Shown: piece after piece, positions 56,396-64,000 of the stretch
Position numbering within the stretch: the stretch's first letter is position 1
Layout: every line of letters starts with the position of its first letter
Source: Pseudomonas sp.
GTDB taxonomy: Bacteria; Pseudomonadota; Gammaproteobacteria; Pseudomonadales; Pseudomonadaceae
NCBI GenBank assembly: GCA_030699825.1
Contig: JAUYKV010000039.1
Span: 1 to 64,000 of the forward strand
Reading direction: 5' to 3'
Length of the DNA stretch: 64,000 bases
Translations under genes and position numbers: made by a program
The notes under the pieces: generated by a model
Databases searched by the model: none
What the model saw: the letters and a program-made list of their open reading frames with translations, nothing else
Told to the model about the DNA's origin: nothing

Positions 56396-58384
56396 TCAGC
56401 TCTCGCCGGACTCGATTTCAACCAGCAACTGGCGATTCTTCACTTGATCGCCCCGGCTCACGCCAACCCGCCGAACCACACCGTCGATGCTGGCCTTGAG
56501 CGGGTGTTCCATCTTCATCGCTTCCAGCACCAGCAGCAGTTGACCCTTGCTGACCGGGCTGCCTTGCTCGACCAGCACCTCGACTATGGCGCCATCCATC
56601 GGCGCCTTGACGCTGCCGGAGCCGGTAGCCGCGGCGCTACCGACCGGCAGGTGGGTGATGTCAGTGAACTGCAGATTACCGCTGTGGCCATACAGCCAGA
56701 GCTTGTCACCTTCCAAATGATAGGCCAGGCGCTGGCGAATGCCGTCCAGCTGCAGGCTGGTCCAGCGGCCGTCGCAAGCCAGCAACCTGAGGCTGATCGA
56801 CTGCTCACCGACCTTGGCCAGCAGGCTGGGTTGTGCGCCGTCCGCCAGCACCTCCAGCTCGACGCTATGCTGCTGCTCACCTTGTTCCAGAACAAAACCC
56901 CAGGGCGCGCTGCCGGCATTGCGCCAGCCGGCCAGGCCGCTCTGGTGGGCGCTGGCGCTGGCCGATTGCTGGTAGAGCAGGGCGGCGGCTATCGCCAGTT
57001 CGCCAGCAGTTGGCGGTTGTGGTCGCAGGCTCGGGTCGGCGGCGAAATGCTCGGCGATAAAGGCCGTGGTGGCGTTACCGGCGGCGAACTCGGGGTGGCG
57101 CAGCAGGTTGGCGAGAAAGCGCTGGTTGCCATTGACGCCCAGCAGCACGCAATCCTCCACCGCGCGCACCAGCTTGCGCCGGGCCTCCTCGCGGGTGGCG
57201 CCATAGGCGATGACCTTGGCCAGCATGGGGTCGTAGAACGGGCTGATGGCCTGGCCTTCGAGCAGACCGTGATCGATGCGGATACCGTCGAGCATTGCTG
57301 GCTCCCAGCGCAGCACGCGGCCGGTTTGCGGCAGGAAATTCTGCGCCGCATCTTCGGCATATAGACGCACTTCGATGGCATGGCCGGTCAGGCGGATTTC
57401 CTCCTGCTTGAGTGGCAGTTCCTGGCCTTCTGCGACGCGAATCTGCCAAGTCACCAAGTCCTGGCCGGTGATCAACTCGGTGACCGGGTGCTCGACCTGC
57501 AGTCGGGTATTCATCTCCAGAAAGAAGAATTCGCCGCTGCGGTCCAGCAGGAACTCCACGGTGCCGGCGCCGACGTAGTCGACCGAGGCGGCGGCCTTGA
57601 CCGCGGCCTCGCCCATGGCTTTACGCAGCTCGGGCGTCATCAGCGGGCAGGGCGCTTCCTCGACGACCTTCTGGTGGCGGCGCTGCACCGAACAGTCGCG
57701 CTCACCGAGGTAAACGATATTGCCGTGCTGGTCGCCGAACACCTGGATCTCCACATGGCGCGGCTGGATCACCGCCCGTTCCAGGATCAGCTCGTCGGAG
57801 CCGAAGGCGTTCTGCGCTTCCGAACGGGCAGTGCGGATCTGCGCCAGCAGTTCGCTCGCTTCATGGACCAAACGCATGCCACGGCCACCGCCGCCGGCAC
57901 TGGCCTTGATCATCAGCGGGAAGCCGATGCGCTGGGCTTCGCGGCTAAGGGTTTCATCGTCCTGCTCTGCACCCTCGTAGCCCGGGATACAAGGCACGCC
58001 GGCCTTGAGCATGGCGATCTTCGACAGGCGCTTGCTGCCCATCAGGTGAATGGCTTCCACGGTCGGGCCGATAAACACGATGCCGGCGGCCTCGCAGGCG
58101 CGGGCGAAGTCGGCGTTCTCCGAGAGAAAGCCGTAGCCGGGGTGGATGGCGCCGGCGCCGGTTTTCTGGGCGGCAGCGATAATGGCGTCGATCCGCAGAT
58201 AGGACTGATTGACCTGGGCCGGGCCGATGCATACGGCCTGGTCGGCCAGTTGCACATGGCGCGCGTCGGCGTCGGCCTCGGAGTAGACCGCCACGGTGCG
58301 GTAACCCAGGGACTGGGCGGTGCGCATCACCCGGCAGGCGATTTCGCCGCGGTTGGCGATCAGGATTTTGTAAAAGGCGGGCAT
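56396..58384 (-). CDS. atuF: geranyl-CoA carboxylase biotin-containing alpha subunit
   Basis: AtuF carboxylates its own biotin and, with AtuC, adds CO2 to the gamma-methyl of cis-geranyl-CoA in citronellol/geraniol breakdown. The 662-residue protein has a biotin carboxylase domain (about 1-450; ILIANRGEIACRVM, ASAGGGGRGMR, MNTRLQVEHPVTE), a linking domain, and a C-terminal biotinyl domain with the biotin Lys in LVLEAMKMEHPL. By itself it could be a methylcrotonyl-CoA carboxylase subunit; neighbours AtuA-E decide the assignment. Confidence 0.88.
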   Translation of the reverse strand: MPAFYKILIANRGEIACRVMRTAQSLGYRTVAVYSEADADARHVQLADQAVCIGPAQVNQSYLRIDAIIAAAQKTGAGAIHPGYGFLSENADFARACEAAGIVFIGPTVEAIHLMGSKRLSKIAMLKAGVPCIPGYEGAEQDDETLSREAQRIGFPLMIKASAGGGGRGMRLVHEASELLAQIRTARSEAQNAFGSDELILERAVIQPRHVEIQVFGDQHGNIVYLGERDCSVQRRHQKVVEEAPCPLMTPELRKAMGEAAVKAAASVDYVGAGTVEFLLDRSGEFFFLEMNTRLQVEHPVTELITGQDLVTWQIRVAEGQELPLKQEEIRLTGHAIEVRLYAEDAAQNFLPQTGRVLRWEPAMLDGIRIDHGLLEGQAISPFYDPMLAKVIAYGATREEARRKLVRAVEDCVLLGVNGNQRFLANLLRHPEFAAGNATTAFIAEHFAADPSLRPQPPTAGELAIAAALLYQQSASASAHQSGLAGWRNAGSAPWGFVLEQGEQQHSVELEVLADGAQPSLLAKVGEQSISLRLLACDGRWTSLQLDGIRQRLAYHLEGDKLWLYGHSGNLQFTDITHLPVGSAAATGSGSVKAPMDGAIVEVLVEQGSPVSKGQLLLVLEAMKMEHPLKASIDGVVRRVGVSRGDQVKNRQLLVEIESGES

Positions 58385-58444
58385 CTGTGTGCTCCTGCTG
58401 GTCGATCCGGATTGTGTCCGGGCTACGAATTGCGATCAGGTTGT

Positions 58445-58517
58445 GTGGGAGGGGCTTTAGCCGCGAAACAGCGATACCCGTCGCGGCTAAAGCGGATCGC
58501 CGCCCGGCCTCTCCCAC
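58445..58517. repeat. REP pair between atuF and atuE
   Basis: GTGGGAGGGGCTTTAGCCGC ... CGCCCGGCCTCTCCCACA, in the opposite orientation to the pairs at 55844 and 56313. It fills most of the 137-bp gap. Confidence 0.75.
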
Positions 58518-58521
58518 AGGT

Positions 58522-59337
58522 TTATTCTGCGGCCCACTTGGGCGCGCGTTTCTGCATAAAGGCCAGGGTGCCTTCGACGCCTTCGGCCCCCGCCACCGCT
58601 GCGGCAAACTGCTCGGCCGCCCGATCCAGCAATGGGCCGAGCGTTTCGTTCTCGGCAGCCAGGAGCAATGCCTTGGTCGTGGCATTGGCCTGGGGTGCGC
58701 ACTGGTGTATCTGCCCGAGTACCTGCTGCAAGCGCGTTTCGATGGCCGAATCGTCCGGCTCGCTGAAATGCACCAGGCCCAGGCGCAACGCTTCTGCACC
58801 ATCGAAGCGCGCGGCGGTGAGGGCCAGGCGGCGGGTCTGGGTCAGGCCGATGCGCTTGACCACAAAGGGCGCAATCTGCGCGGGCAGAATACCCAGGGTG
58901 GTTTCCGGCAGACCGAACCTGGCGTCCTCCTGGGCGATGGCAATATCCGAGACGCAGACCAGGCCGAAGCCGCCGCCGAACACCGCGCCTTGCAGCACGG
59001 CAATCAACACCTGGGGCGTGTGCTGGGCTTGTTCCAGCAGGCTGCCGAAGGCGCGGTTAAGCGCACGGTAGGCGTCGGCGCTCCCCTCACCTTGAGCGCG
59101 TGCGCGAGCACCGGCCATATCCTTGATGTCGCCGCCGGCGCAGAAGTGTCCACCGGCGCCGCGCAGCACGATGGCGCGCACGCTCAGGTCGCCATGTACG
59201 GCCGCCAGCACTGCGCGCAGTTCGCCGACCATGGCCAGGCTCATGGCATTGCGGCTGTCCGGGCGGTTGAGGGTGATGTGCAGCACGCCGGCGTCGAGGT
59301 CGAGCAGCAGGGTTTCGCAGGTTGGTAATAGGGGCAT
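58522..59337 (-). CDS. atuE: isohexenylglutaconyl-CoA hydratase (crotonase family)
   Basis: AtuE hydrates isohexenylglutaconyl-CoA, the product of the carboxylase. The 271 residues follow the crotonase fold: GAGGHFCAGGDIKDM (oxyanion hole), QGAVFGGGFGLVCVSD and ETTLGILPAQIAPF, in which the catalytic Glu position is followed by a normal loop. Identity within the crotonase family rests on context. Confidence 0.85.
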   Translation of the reverse strand: MPLLPTCETLLLDLDAGVLHITLNRPDSRNAMSLAMVGELRAVLAAVHGDLSVRAIVLRGAGGHFCAGGDIKDMAGARARAQGEGSADAYRALNRAFGSLLEQAQHTPQVLIAVLQGAVFGGGFGLVCVSDIAIAQEDARFGLPETTLGILPAQIAPFVVKRIGLTQTRRLALTAARFDGAEALRLGLVHFSEPDDSAIETRLQQVLGQIHQCAPQANATTKALLLAAENETLGPLLDRAAEQFAAAVAGAEGVEGTLAFMQKRAPKWAAE

Positions 59338-59372
59338 CAGGTTTTCCTCGGTGTTTGCCGCTGCGCGCTTTG

Positions 59373-59446
59373 TGTAGGAGCCAGGTGGGGCTAGTCCTTG
59401 CTGGCGATCTCAGATCTGTGGATCGCCAGCAAGCTGGCTCCTGCAG
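59373..59446. repeat. REP-like hairpin between atuE and atuD
   Basis: TGTAGGAGCCAGG pairs with CCAGCAAGCTGGCTCCTGCA, and an inner pair GCTGGCGATC / GATCGCCAGC forms a second stem. Non-coding, intergenic. Confidence 0.65.
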
Positions 59447-59518
59447 GTCATGGCATCAGCCCTTCTTATGGCCTGCCGTCCTTGGCGGCCACCCTTCGGG
59501 CCGTCGCTACGCGACGTT

Positions 59519-59541
59519 AAAAATAGCTCCAGGCTATTTTT
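59519..59541 (-). terminator. A+T-rich hairpin spanning the atuD stop codon
   Basis: AAAAATAGC / GCTATTTTT is a perfect 9-bp stem with a 5-base loop (TCCAG on plus). The TAG of atuD lies inside the stem. It could reduce transcription into atuE-F or protect the upstream mRNA. The stem is weak in G+C, so termination is uncertain. Confidence 0.4.
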
Positions 59542-60691
59542 TCTTACCCGGCAAAATGCCCATCAGCTTGCAGATAATGCCGAGCATGATCTCGTCGGCG
59601 CCGCCGCCGATCGATACCAGGCGCACATCGCGATAGGCGCGGGAAACCGGGTTGTCCCACATGTAGCCCATGCCGCCCCAATATTGCAGGCAGCTGTCGG
59701 TGACTTCGCGGCCCAGGCGCCCGGCCTTGAGCTTGGCCATGGACGCCAGGTTGGTCACATCGCGGCCGCGCACGTACTGCTCGGTGGCCTGGTAGACCAG
59801 GGCGCGCAGGCACTCGACTTCGGTCTGCAGTTCGGCCATGCGGAAGTGGATGACCTGGTTGTCGATCAGCGCGTTGCCGAAGGTCTTGCGCTCCTTGCAG
59901 TAGGCGATGGTGGTCTCGATGCAGTGCTCCAGGCCCTTGATCATATTGGCCGCGCCGAACAGGCGTTCTTCCTGGAACTGCAGCATCTGCATCATGAAGC
60001 CGGCGCCTTCGTGGCCGATGCGGTAGCGCTGCGGCACGCGCACATCGTCGAAGAACACCTGGGCGGTTTCCGAACTGCGCATGCCGAGCTTGTCCAGGTG
60101 CGGGCTGACGCTGATGCCGGGTGTGTTCATCGGCACCATGATCAGCGACTTGTTGACGTGGGGTTTGTCGTCCGAGGTATTGGCCAGCAGGCAGATAAAG
60201 TCGGCGCTTGGCGAGTTGGTGATCCACATCTTGCTGCCGTTGATCACGTAGTCGTCGCCATCCTTGCGCGCGTTGGTCTTCAGCCCGGCCACATCCGAGC
60301 CGGCGCCGACTTCGGAGACGCCGATGCAGCCGACCATCTCGCCAGTAATGGCGGGGCGCAGGAATTCTTCGCGCAGCTCGTCGGAGCCGAACCGCGCCAG
60401 GGCCGGGGTGCACATATCGGTCTGCACGCCGATCGACATGGGGATGCCGCCGCAATGGATGCTGCCGAACTCTTCGGCGGCGACTATCGAGTAGCTGTAA
60501 TCCAGGCCCATGCCGCCGAATTTTTCCGGCTTGGAAATACCCAGCAGGCCCAGATCGCCGGCTTTCCTGAAAATCTCGTGGATCGGGAAGCGGCCTTCCT
60601 TTTCCCAGGCGTCGACATGCGGGTTGATTTCCCGGGCGACAAAATTGCGCACGGTGCGGCGTAGTTCTTCGTGTTCCTGGGTGAAGATCAT
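59534..60691 (-). CDS. atuD: citronellyl-CoA dehydrogenase
   Basis: AtuD oxidises citronellyl-CoA to geranyl-CoA with FAD. The 385-residue acyl-CoA dehydrogenase shows CIGVSEVGAGSDVAGLKT and KMWITNSPSADFICLL of the substrate/FAD domain and QYWGGMGYMWDNPVSRAYRD at the C terminus. Very similar enzymes act on other branched acyl-CoAs; the operon supports the terpene role. Confidence 0.88.
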   Translation of the reverse strand: MIFTQEHEELRRTVRNFVAREINPHVDAWEKEGRFPIHEIFRKAGDLGLLGISKPEKFGGMGLDYSYSIVAAEEFGSIHCGGIPMSIGVQTDMCTPALARFGSDELREEFLRPAITGEMVGCIGVSEVGAGSDVAGLKTNARKDGDDYVINGSKMWITNSPSADFICLLANTSDDKPHVNKSLIMVPMNTPGISVSPHLDKLGMRSSETAQVFFDDVRVPQRYRIGHEGAGFMMQMLQFQEERLFGAANMIKGLEHCIETTIAYCKERKTFGNALIDNQVIHFRMAELQTEVECLRALVYQATEQYVRGRDVTNLASMAKLKAGRLGREVTDSCLQYWGGMGYMWDNPVSRAYRDVRLVSIGGGADEIMLGIICKLMGILPGKKK

Positions 60692-60804
60692 TTTTCTTGT
60701 TCTCCCTTATCGAGTCGGGTTCGGTTGCGTTGGGCTTCGCTGCGCTCAGCGCCAACCTACGTTCTATGGCGTAGGGCGGGTGAAACCCGCAACGGTGCCG
60801 TTGT

Positions 60805-62421
60805 TCAGAAGCGGGCCACACCAAAACTGTTGGCTTTAAGCGGTCGCACAGCCGCTTCGGCGCAGATATCCAGCAGGTAGCCAAGTAGCTTGCGCGTGTC
60901 GCGCGGGTCGATCAGGCCGTCGTCCCACAGGCTGGCGGTGCCGTAGAGCGCGGTGGACTGACTGTCGAGTTTCTGCGCGGTGACGGCCTCCAGCATGTCG
61001 AGCATCTTCGGGTCGGCTTCTTTGCCTTCCTTCAGGTGTTTCTCCTCGGTGACGATGCGCAGCACCTTGCCGGCCTGGGCGCCGCCCATCACCGCGGTTT
61101 TGCTGTTGGGCCAGGCGAAGATAAAGCGCGGGTCGAGGCCGCGGCCGCACATGGCGTAATTGCCGGCACCGTAGGAGCCACCGACCACTATGGTCAGCTT
61201 GGGCACAGTGGCGTTGGCCACCGCCTGGATCATCTTCGAGCCGTGCTTGATCACCCCGAGCTGTTCCGATTCCGTGCCGACCATAAAGCCGGTGGTGTTA
61301 TGGAAGAACAGAACCGGCGTGTTGCTCTGCTCGCACAGTTGGATAAATTGCGCCGCCTTGGCCGCGCCTTGCGGGGTAATCGGGCCGTTGTTGCCAATAA
61401 AGCCGCAGGCCTGACCTTCGATCTGCAAGTGGCCGCAGACGGTCTGGTTGTCGAACTCGTGCTTGAAGTCGAGAAATACCGAGCCGTCGGCGATGCGGGC
61501 GATGATTTCGCGCACGTCGTAGGGCTTTTTCGCGTCGGCTGGCACCAGGCCCAGTAACTCATCAATTGGATAGAGCGGCTCGCGATAGCTCTTCTGCGGC
61601 CGTGCCGGCAGCTGCGCGTTCCACGGCAACATGGCAACGATTTCGCGGGCGATGCGCACGCCATCGGCGTCGTTCTCCGCCAGGTATTCGGCGGTGCCGG
61701 CGACCTGGGCGTGCATCTCGGCGCCGCCCAGTGCTTCGTCGGTGGCGATCTCGCCGGTGGCGGCTTTTAGCAGCGGCGGCCCGGCGAGGAACAGCTTGGC
61801 CTTGCCGCGCACCACCACCACATAGTCCGACAGGCCCGGCTGGTAGGCGCCGCCGGCGGTGCTGGAACCATGTACCACGGTGATCTGCGGCAAACCCATG
61901 GCCGACATGCGCGCCTGGTTGGCAAAGCCGCGTGCGCCTTCGACAAAAATATCGGCGGCGTAGTTGAGGTTGGCACCGCCGCTTTCGGTCAGCGCCACCA
62001 GCGGCAGTTTGTTCTCGAAGGCGATCTGCTGCAGGCGCAGGGTTTTCTTCAGTCCGGTTGGGGAGATGGTGCCGCCCTTGATTGCGCTGTTGCTGGCGCT
62101 GACCAGGCAGCGCACCCCGGCGATATAGCCGATGCCGGAAATAATCCCGCCGCCGGCCTGGGTGCCGTCCTTGTCGTCATGCAGCTTGTAGCCGGCCAGG
62201 GAGCAGAGTTCGAGAAAGGGCGCACCGGGATCGAGCAGCAGGTTGAGACGCTCGCGCGGCAGTAGCTGGCCGCGTTTTGCGAACTTGGCCTTGGCCGCCT
62301 GCGCCTTGCTCAGGCAGTTCTGCTCGATCTCGCGAAAGCTCGCCACTGCGGCGAGCATGGCGGCGCGGTTGTTGGCGAAGTCTTCGCCGTGCACGTCGAT
62401 ATCCGACTGAATTATCGGCAT
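60805..62421 (-). CDS. atuC: geranyl-CoA carboxylase carboxyltransferase beta subunit
   Basis: AtuC transfers CO2 from the biotin of AtuF to geranyl-CoA. The ATG at 62421 (MPIIQSDIDVHGEDFANNRAAM) gives 538 residues; the frame to 62448 is the atuB 3' end. Two crotonase-like halves are seen (LTESGGANLNYAADIF; VGGSYGAGNYAMCGRGL). It starts 4 bp after atuB. The MCCase beta subunit is the nearest alternative. Confidence 0.88.
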   Translation of the reverse strand: MPIIQSDIDVHGEDFANNRAAMLAAVASFREIEQNCLSKAQAAKAKFAKRGQLLPRERLNLLLDPGAPFLELCSLAGYKLHDDKDGTQAGGGIISGIGYIAGVRCLVSASNSAIKGGTISPTGLKKTLRLQQIAFENKLPLVALTESGGANLNYAADIFVEGARGFANQARMSAMGLPQITVVHGSSTAGGAYQPGLSDYVVVVRGKAKLFLAGPPLLKAATGEIATDEALGGAEMHAQVAGTAEYLAENDADGVRIAREIVAMLPWNAQLPARPQKSYREPLYPIDELLGLVPADAKKPYDVREIIARIADGSVFLDFKHEFDNQTVCGHLQIEGQACGFIGNNGPITPQGAAKAAQFIQLCEQSNTPVLFFHNTTGFMVGTESEQLGVIKHGSKMIQAVANATVPKLTIVVGGSYGAGNYAMCGRGLDPRFIFAWPNSKTAVMGGAQAGKVLRIVTEEKHLKEGKEADPKMLDMLEAVTAQKLDSQSTALYGTASLWDDGLIDPRDTRKLLGYLLDICAEAAVRPLKANSFGVARF

Positions 62422-62425
62422 GGCG

Positions 62426-63301
62426 TTATTCCTGATCCTTGAGCACATCGGGCAGATAGGCGCGATGGAAGCCGTTGTAGGCCTGGCTCTGCCCCGGCTT
62501 GGCCTTGAACAGCGGGAAGGCGCGGCTGCCCTGGCTGGCGGCGCCGTCGATGCGCACCGTGGTGCCGCTGATAAAGGCGGCGCCCGGTGACAGCAGAAAG
62601 ACGATGGCCGCGGAGACTTCCGATTCGCTGCCGATGCGTTTCAGTGGTACATGCTCGCGCAGGGTCGGGATCACCGCCTTGAACGCGCCTTCGTAAGTGT
62701 CCATACCGCTGGAGGCGATCCAGCCCGGCGCCACGGCATTGACTCGCACCCCGGCATAGCCCCACTCGACGGCGGCGGTTTTAGTGAAATTCTCCATACC
62801 GGCGCGCGCCGCCCCGGAATGGCCCATGCCGGGCATGCCGCCCCACATATCGGCGAGCATATTGACGATGCTGCCACCGGTCTGGCTCATGCTCTGGTTG
62901 AACACTTCGCGGGCGACCAGAAAGCCGCCGACCAGGTTGGTGCGCACCACGGTCTCGAAGCCTTTCTGGTTGATCGAGGCGAGCGGCGAGGGGTATTGGC
63001 CGCCGGCATTGTTGACCAGGTGGTGAATCTGCCCGCGCTCGTCGAGCACCGCCTTGACCATGGCCTTGACCGACTCCTCGTCGCGGATATCGCAGACCTG
63101 CAGGCTGGCGCTGCCGCCGTCCTCGCGGATCTCCTCGCAGGTGGCCTGTAGCTTCTCCAGCTTGCGTCCGACCAGCACCACATGGGCGCCCAGGGCGGCC
63201 AGTTCATGGGCGGTGCAACGGCCGATACCGCTGCCGCCGCCGGTGACCACAATGGTTTGGCCGGTAAACAGGCCGGGGGTGAAGATCGAGTCGTAGGTCA
63301 T
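62426..63301 (-). CDS. atuB: short-chain dehydrogenase AtuB
   Basis: The 291-residue SDR has the NAD(P) motif TGGGSGIGRCTAHELA, the NNAGG loop (LVNNAGGQYPSPLA), and a C-terminal INAVAPGW-type segment VNAVAPGWIASSG. Unusually, the catalytic YxxxK Tyr is not obvious (SGAARAGMENFTKTAAVEW), a feature shared by peroxisomal trans-2-enoyl-CoA reductase-like SDRs. In P. aeruginosa AtuB is needed for acyclic terpene use; its exact step is unclear. Confidence 0.85.
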   Translation of the reverse strand: MTYDSIFTPGLFTGQTIVVTGGGSGIGRCTAHELAALGAHVVLVGRKLEKLQATCEEIREDGGSASLQVCDIRDEESVKAMVKAVLDERGQIHHLVNNAGGQYPSPLASINQKGFETVVRTNLVGGFLVAREVFNQSMSQTGGSIVNMLADMWGGMPGMGHSGAARAGMENFTKTAAVEWGYAGVRVNAVAPGWIASSGMDTYEGAFKAVIPTLREHVPLKRIGSESEVSAAIVFLLSPGAAFISGTTVRIDGAASQGSRAFPLFKAKPGQSQAYNGFHRAYLPDVLKDQE

Positions 63302-63320
63302 TGTTCTTATCGTCCTAGTC

Positions 63321-63389
63321 GTAGGGTGGAAAACCGCGAAGCGTTTTCCACCAAAAGCTGGTGGATGGGTGAAGCGTCATCCACCCTAC
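63321..63389. repeat. GTAGGGTGGA palindrome overlapping the atuA stop
   Basis: GTAGGGTGGA (63321-63330) and TCCACCCTAC (63380-63389) are perfect complements, with inner pair TGGTGGAT/TTCCACCA-like. It is a common Pseudomonas intergenic repeat; its right arm contains the atuA stop codon (63386-63388, TAG on minus). Confidence 0.65.
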
Positions 63390-64000
63390 AAGGTCTTCGC
63401 CAGAGCGCTGGGCACCGGCACCGGAAATTCCAGTAGCTGTTGGGCGAAGGCCTTGCCCTGCGGGTCGATGCGCAGACTGGCGACGCCGCCACCGCCCAGG
63501 GCGTTTTCCAGCAGAAAATTCAGGCTATGACTGCCCGGCAAATACCAGCGGCTGACCTTGCCGGCCTGCGGGTCGAGTACGTGCCGCATCCATTCGGCCA
63601 CGGCGTCTTCGCTCAGCGCAGTGGCGATCCAGGCCAAATACTCGGGTTTTCTGGCCATAACGCCGATATTGCTGTGGTTGCCCTTGTCGCCGGAGCGGGC
63701 CACGGCCAGCTTGATCAGCGGCACAGTGGTATCGGCTTGCCCCACGGCGCTTGGCGCGGGCAGGTCGGCGGCGACTTGGCTCGGCTCGAAGGCCTCGAGT
63801 TGCGCCAAGGCGACCGGATGACGTTCGTTATCCAGCTCCACTTCCAGCGTGCAGTTGCCCTTGTCGGCGAGAAAGGAGAACAGGCGAATCACCGGATAAA
63901 CCGTCGGGCGGCCGCCGACGATGCCGGTCAAGCCTGGCGCCATACCGGTGGCGGCCTGGGCGATCTCGCGGGAGAACAATACCAAGGCTTCCTTCTTGGC
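63386..64000 (-). CDS. atuA: acyclic terpene utilisation protein AtuA (partial)
   Basis: The frame remains open to the window edge, so this is the C-terminal 204 codons of a protein of about 590-600 residues. It matches the AtuA C-terminal part, with IKLAVARSGDKGNHSNIGVMA near the middle (SGDKG is diagnostic). A TTG at 63985 is internal. AtuA is essential for citronellol and geraniol growth in P. aeruginosa, but its reaction is unknown. It is the first gene of the atu operon; promoter and atuR, if present, lie beyond the window. Confidence 0.88.
   Translation of the reverse strand, partial: AKKEALVLFSREIAQAATGMAPGLTGIVGGRPTVYPVIRLFSFLADKGNCTLEVELDNERHPVALAQLEAFEPSQVAADLPAPSAVGQADTTVPLIKLAVARSGDKGNHSNIGVMARKPEYLAWIATALSEDAVAEWMRHVLDPQAGKVSRWYLPGSHSLNFLLENALGGGGVASLRIDPQGKAFAQQLLEFPVPVPSALAKTL

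Noticed and set aside
56396..62421. Leucine/isovalerate (liu) cluster with methylcrotonyl-CoA carboxylase
   Set aside because: AtuA (SGDKG motif), AtuB-type SDR and gene order A-B-C-D-E-F match the terpene cluster; liu has isovaleryl-CoA dehydrogenase first and HMG-CoA lyase, which is absent.

Overview
The window is a stretch of a high-GC Pseudomonas chromosome, most like the P. aeruginosa / P. mendocina side of the genus. This rests on gene content and order: leuC-leuD-leuB-asd-usg-fimV-truA-trpF-accD-folC-dedD-cvpA-purF-metZ is the classic Pseudomonas order, and fadH ... nadK-glpG-yeaC-pepN-YCF48/RND is a second conserved block. The intergenic REP-type hairpins are also typical of the genus. 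No rRNA, tRNA, CRISPR array, prophage or complete insertion sequence was seen.

Layout. (1) 1-16600, plus strand: leucine, lysine/threonine/methionine, tryptophan, purine, folate and fatty-acid genes, with fimV and truA. (2) 16850-23200: a minus-strand operon (solute-binding protein, alkaline-phosphatase-superfamily enzyme, two permeases, ATPase, HAD phosphatase) divergent from a GntR/UTRA regulator. It looks like an uptake and dephosphorylation system for an organophosphorus compound; two palindromes in the divergent promoter region are candidate operators. (3) 23300-32850, minus strand: a complete Wadjet-type anti-plasmid system (JetABCD = MksFEBG). A different gene sits in each of its three internal junctions: a DUF1016 PD-(D/E)XK nuclease between jetA and jetB, an AlbA_2/Schlafen-like protein between jetB and jetC, and a truncated KilA-N gene between jetC and jetD. 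jetA overlaps the stop codon of the housekeeping aminopeptidase gene apeB. (4) 34200-37350: phosphopantetheinyl transferase, a candidate small RNA, a 28-codon acidic microprotein gene, an AraC regulator and a membrane-anchored protein of unknown role.

(5) 37500-55750, mostly plus strand: fadH, an NTF2-like gene split by a 175-bp MITE (removing the element and one CTCAG copy restores the frame exactly), a coiled-coil protein, a PLP-dependent deaminase-like enzyme, a double cyclic-nucleotide-domain/rhodanese protein, nadK, a metallophosphoesterase, rhomboid glpG, yeaC, a DUF2797 protein, pepN, and a YCF48-like protein paired with an RND exporter. (6) 56070-64000, minus strand: the acyclic-terpene (citronellol/geraniol) utilisation cluster atuA-B-C-D-E-F, with only a damaged 5' fragment of an SDR gene where atuG is expected. 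atuA runs off the window and the regulator atuR, if present, lies outside it.

Small palindromic elements are abundant: at least three MITE-like elements (two with 5-bp CTNAG duplications), one deletion relic, several REP pairs and a three-copy short hairpin family. They mark insertions in intergenic DNA and one gene inactivation.
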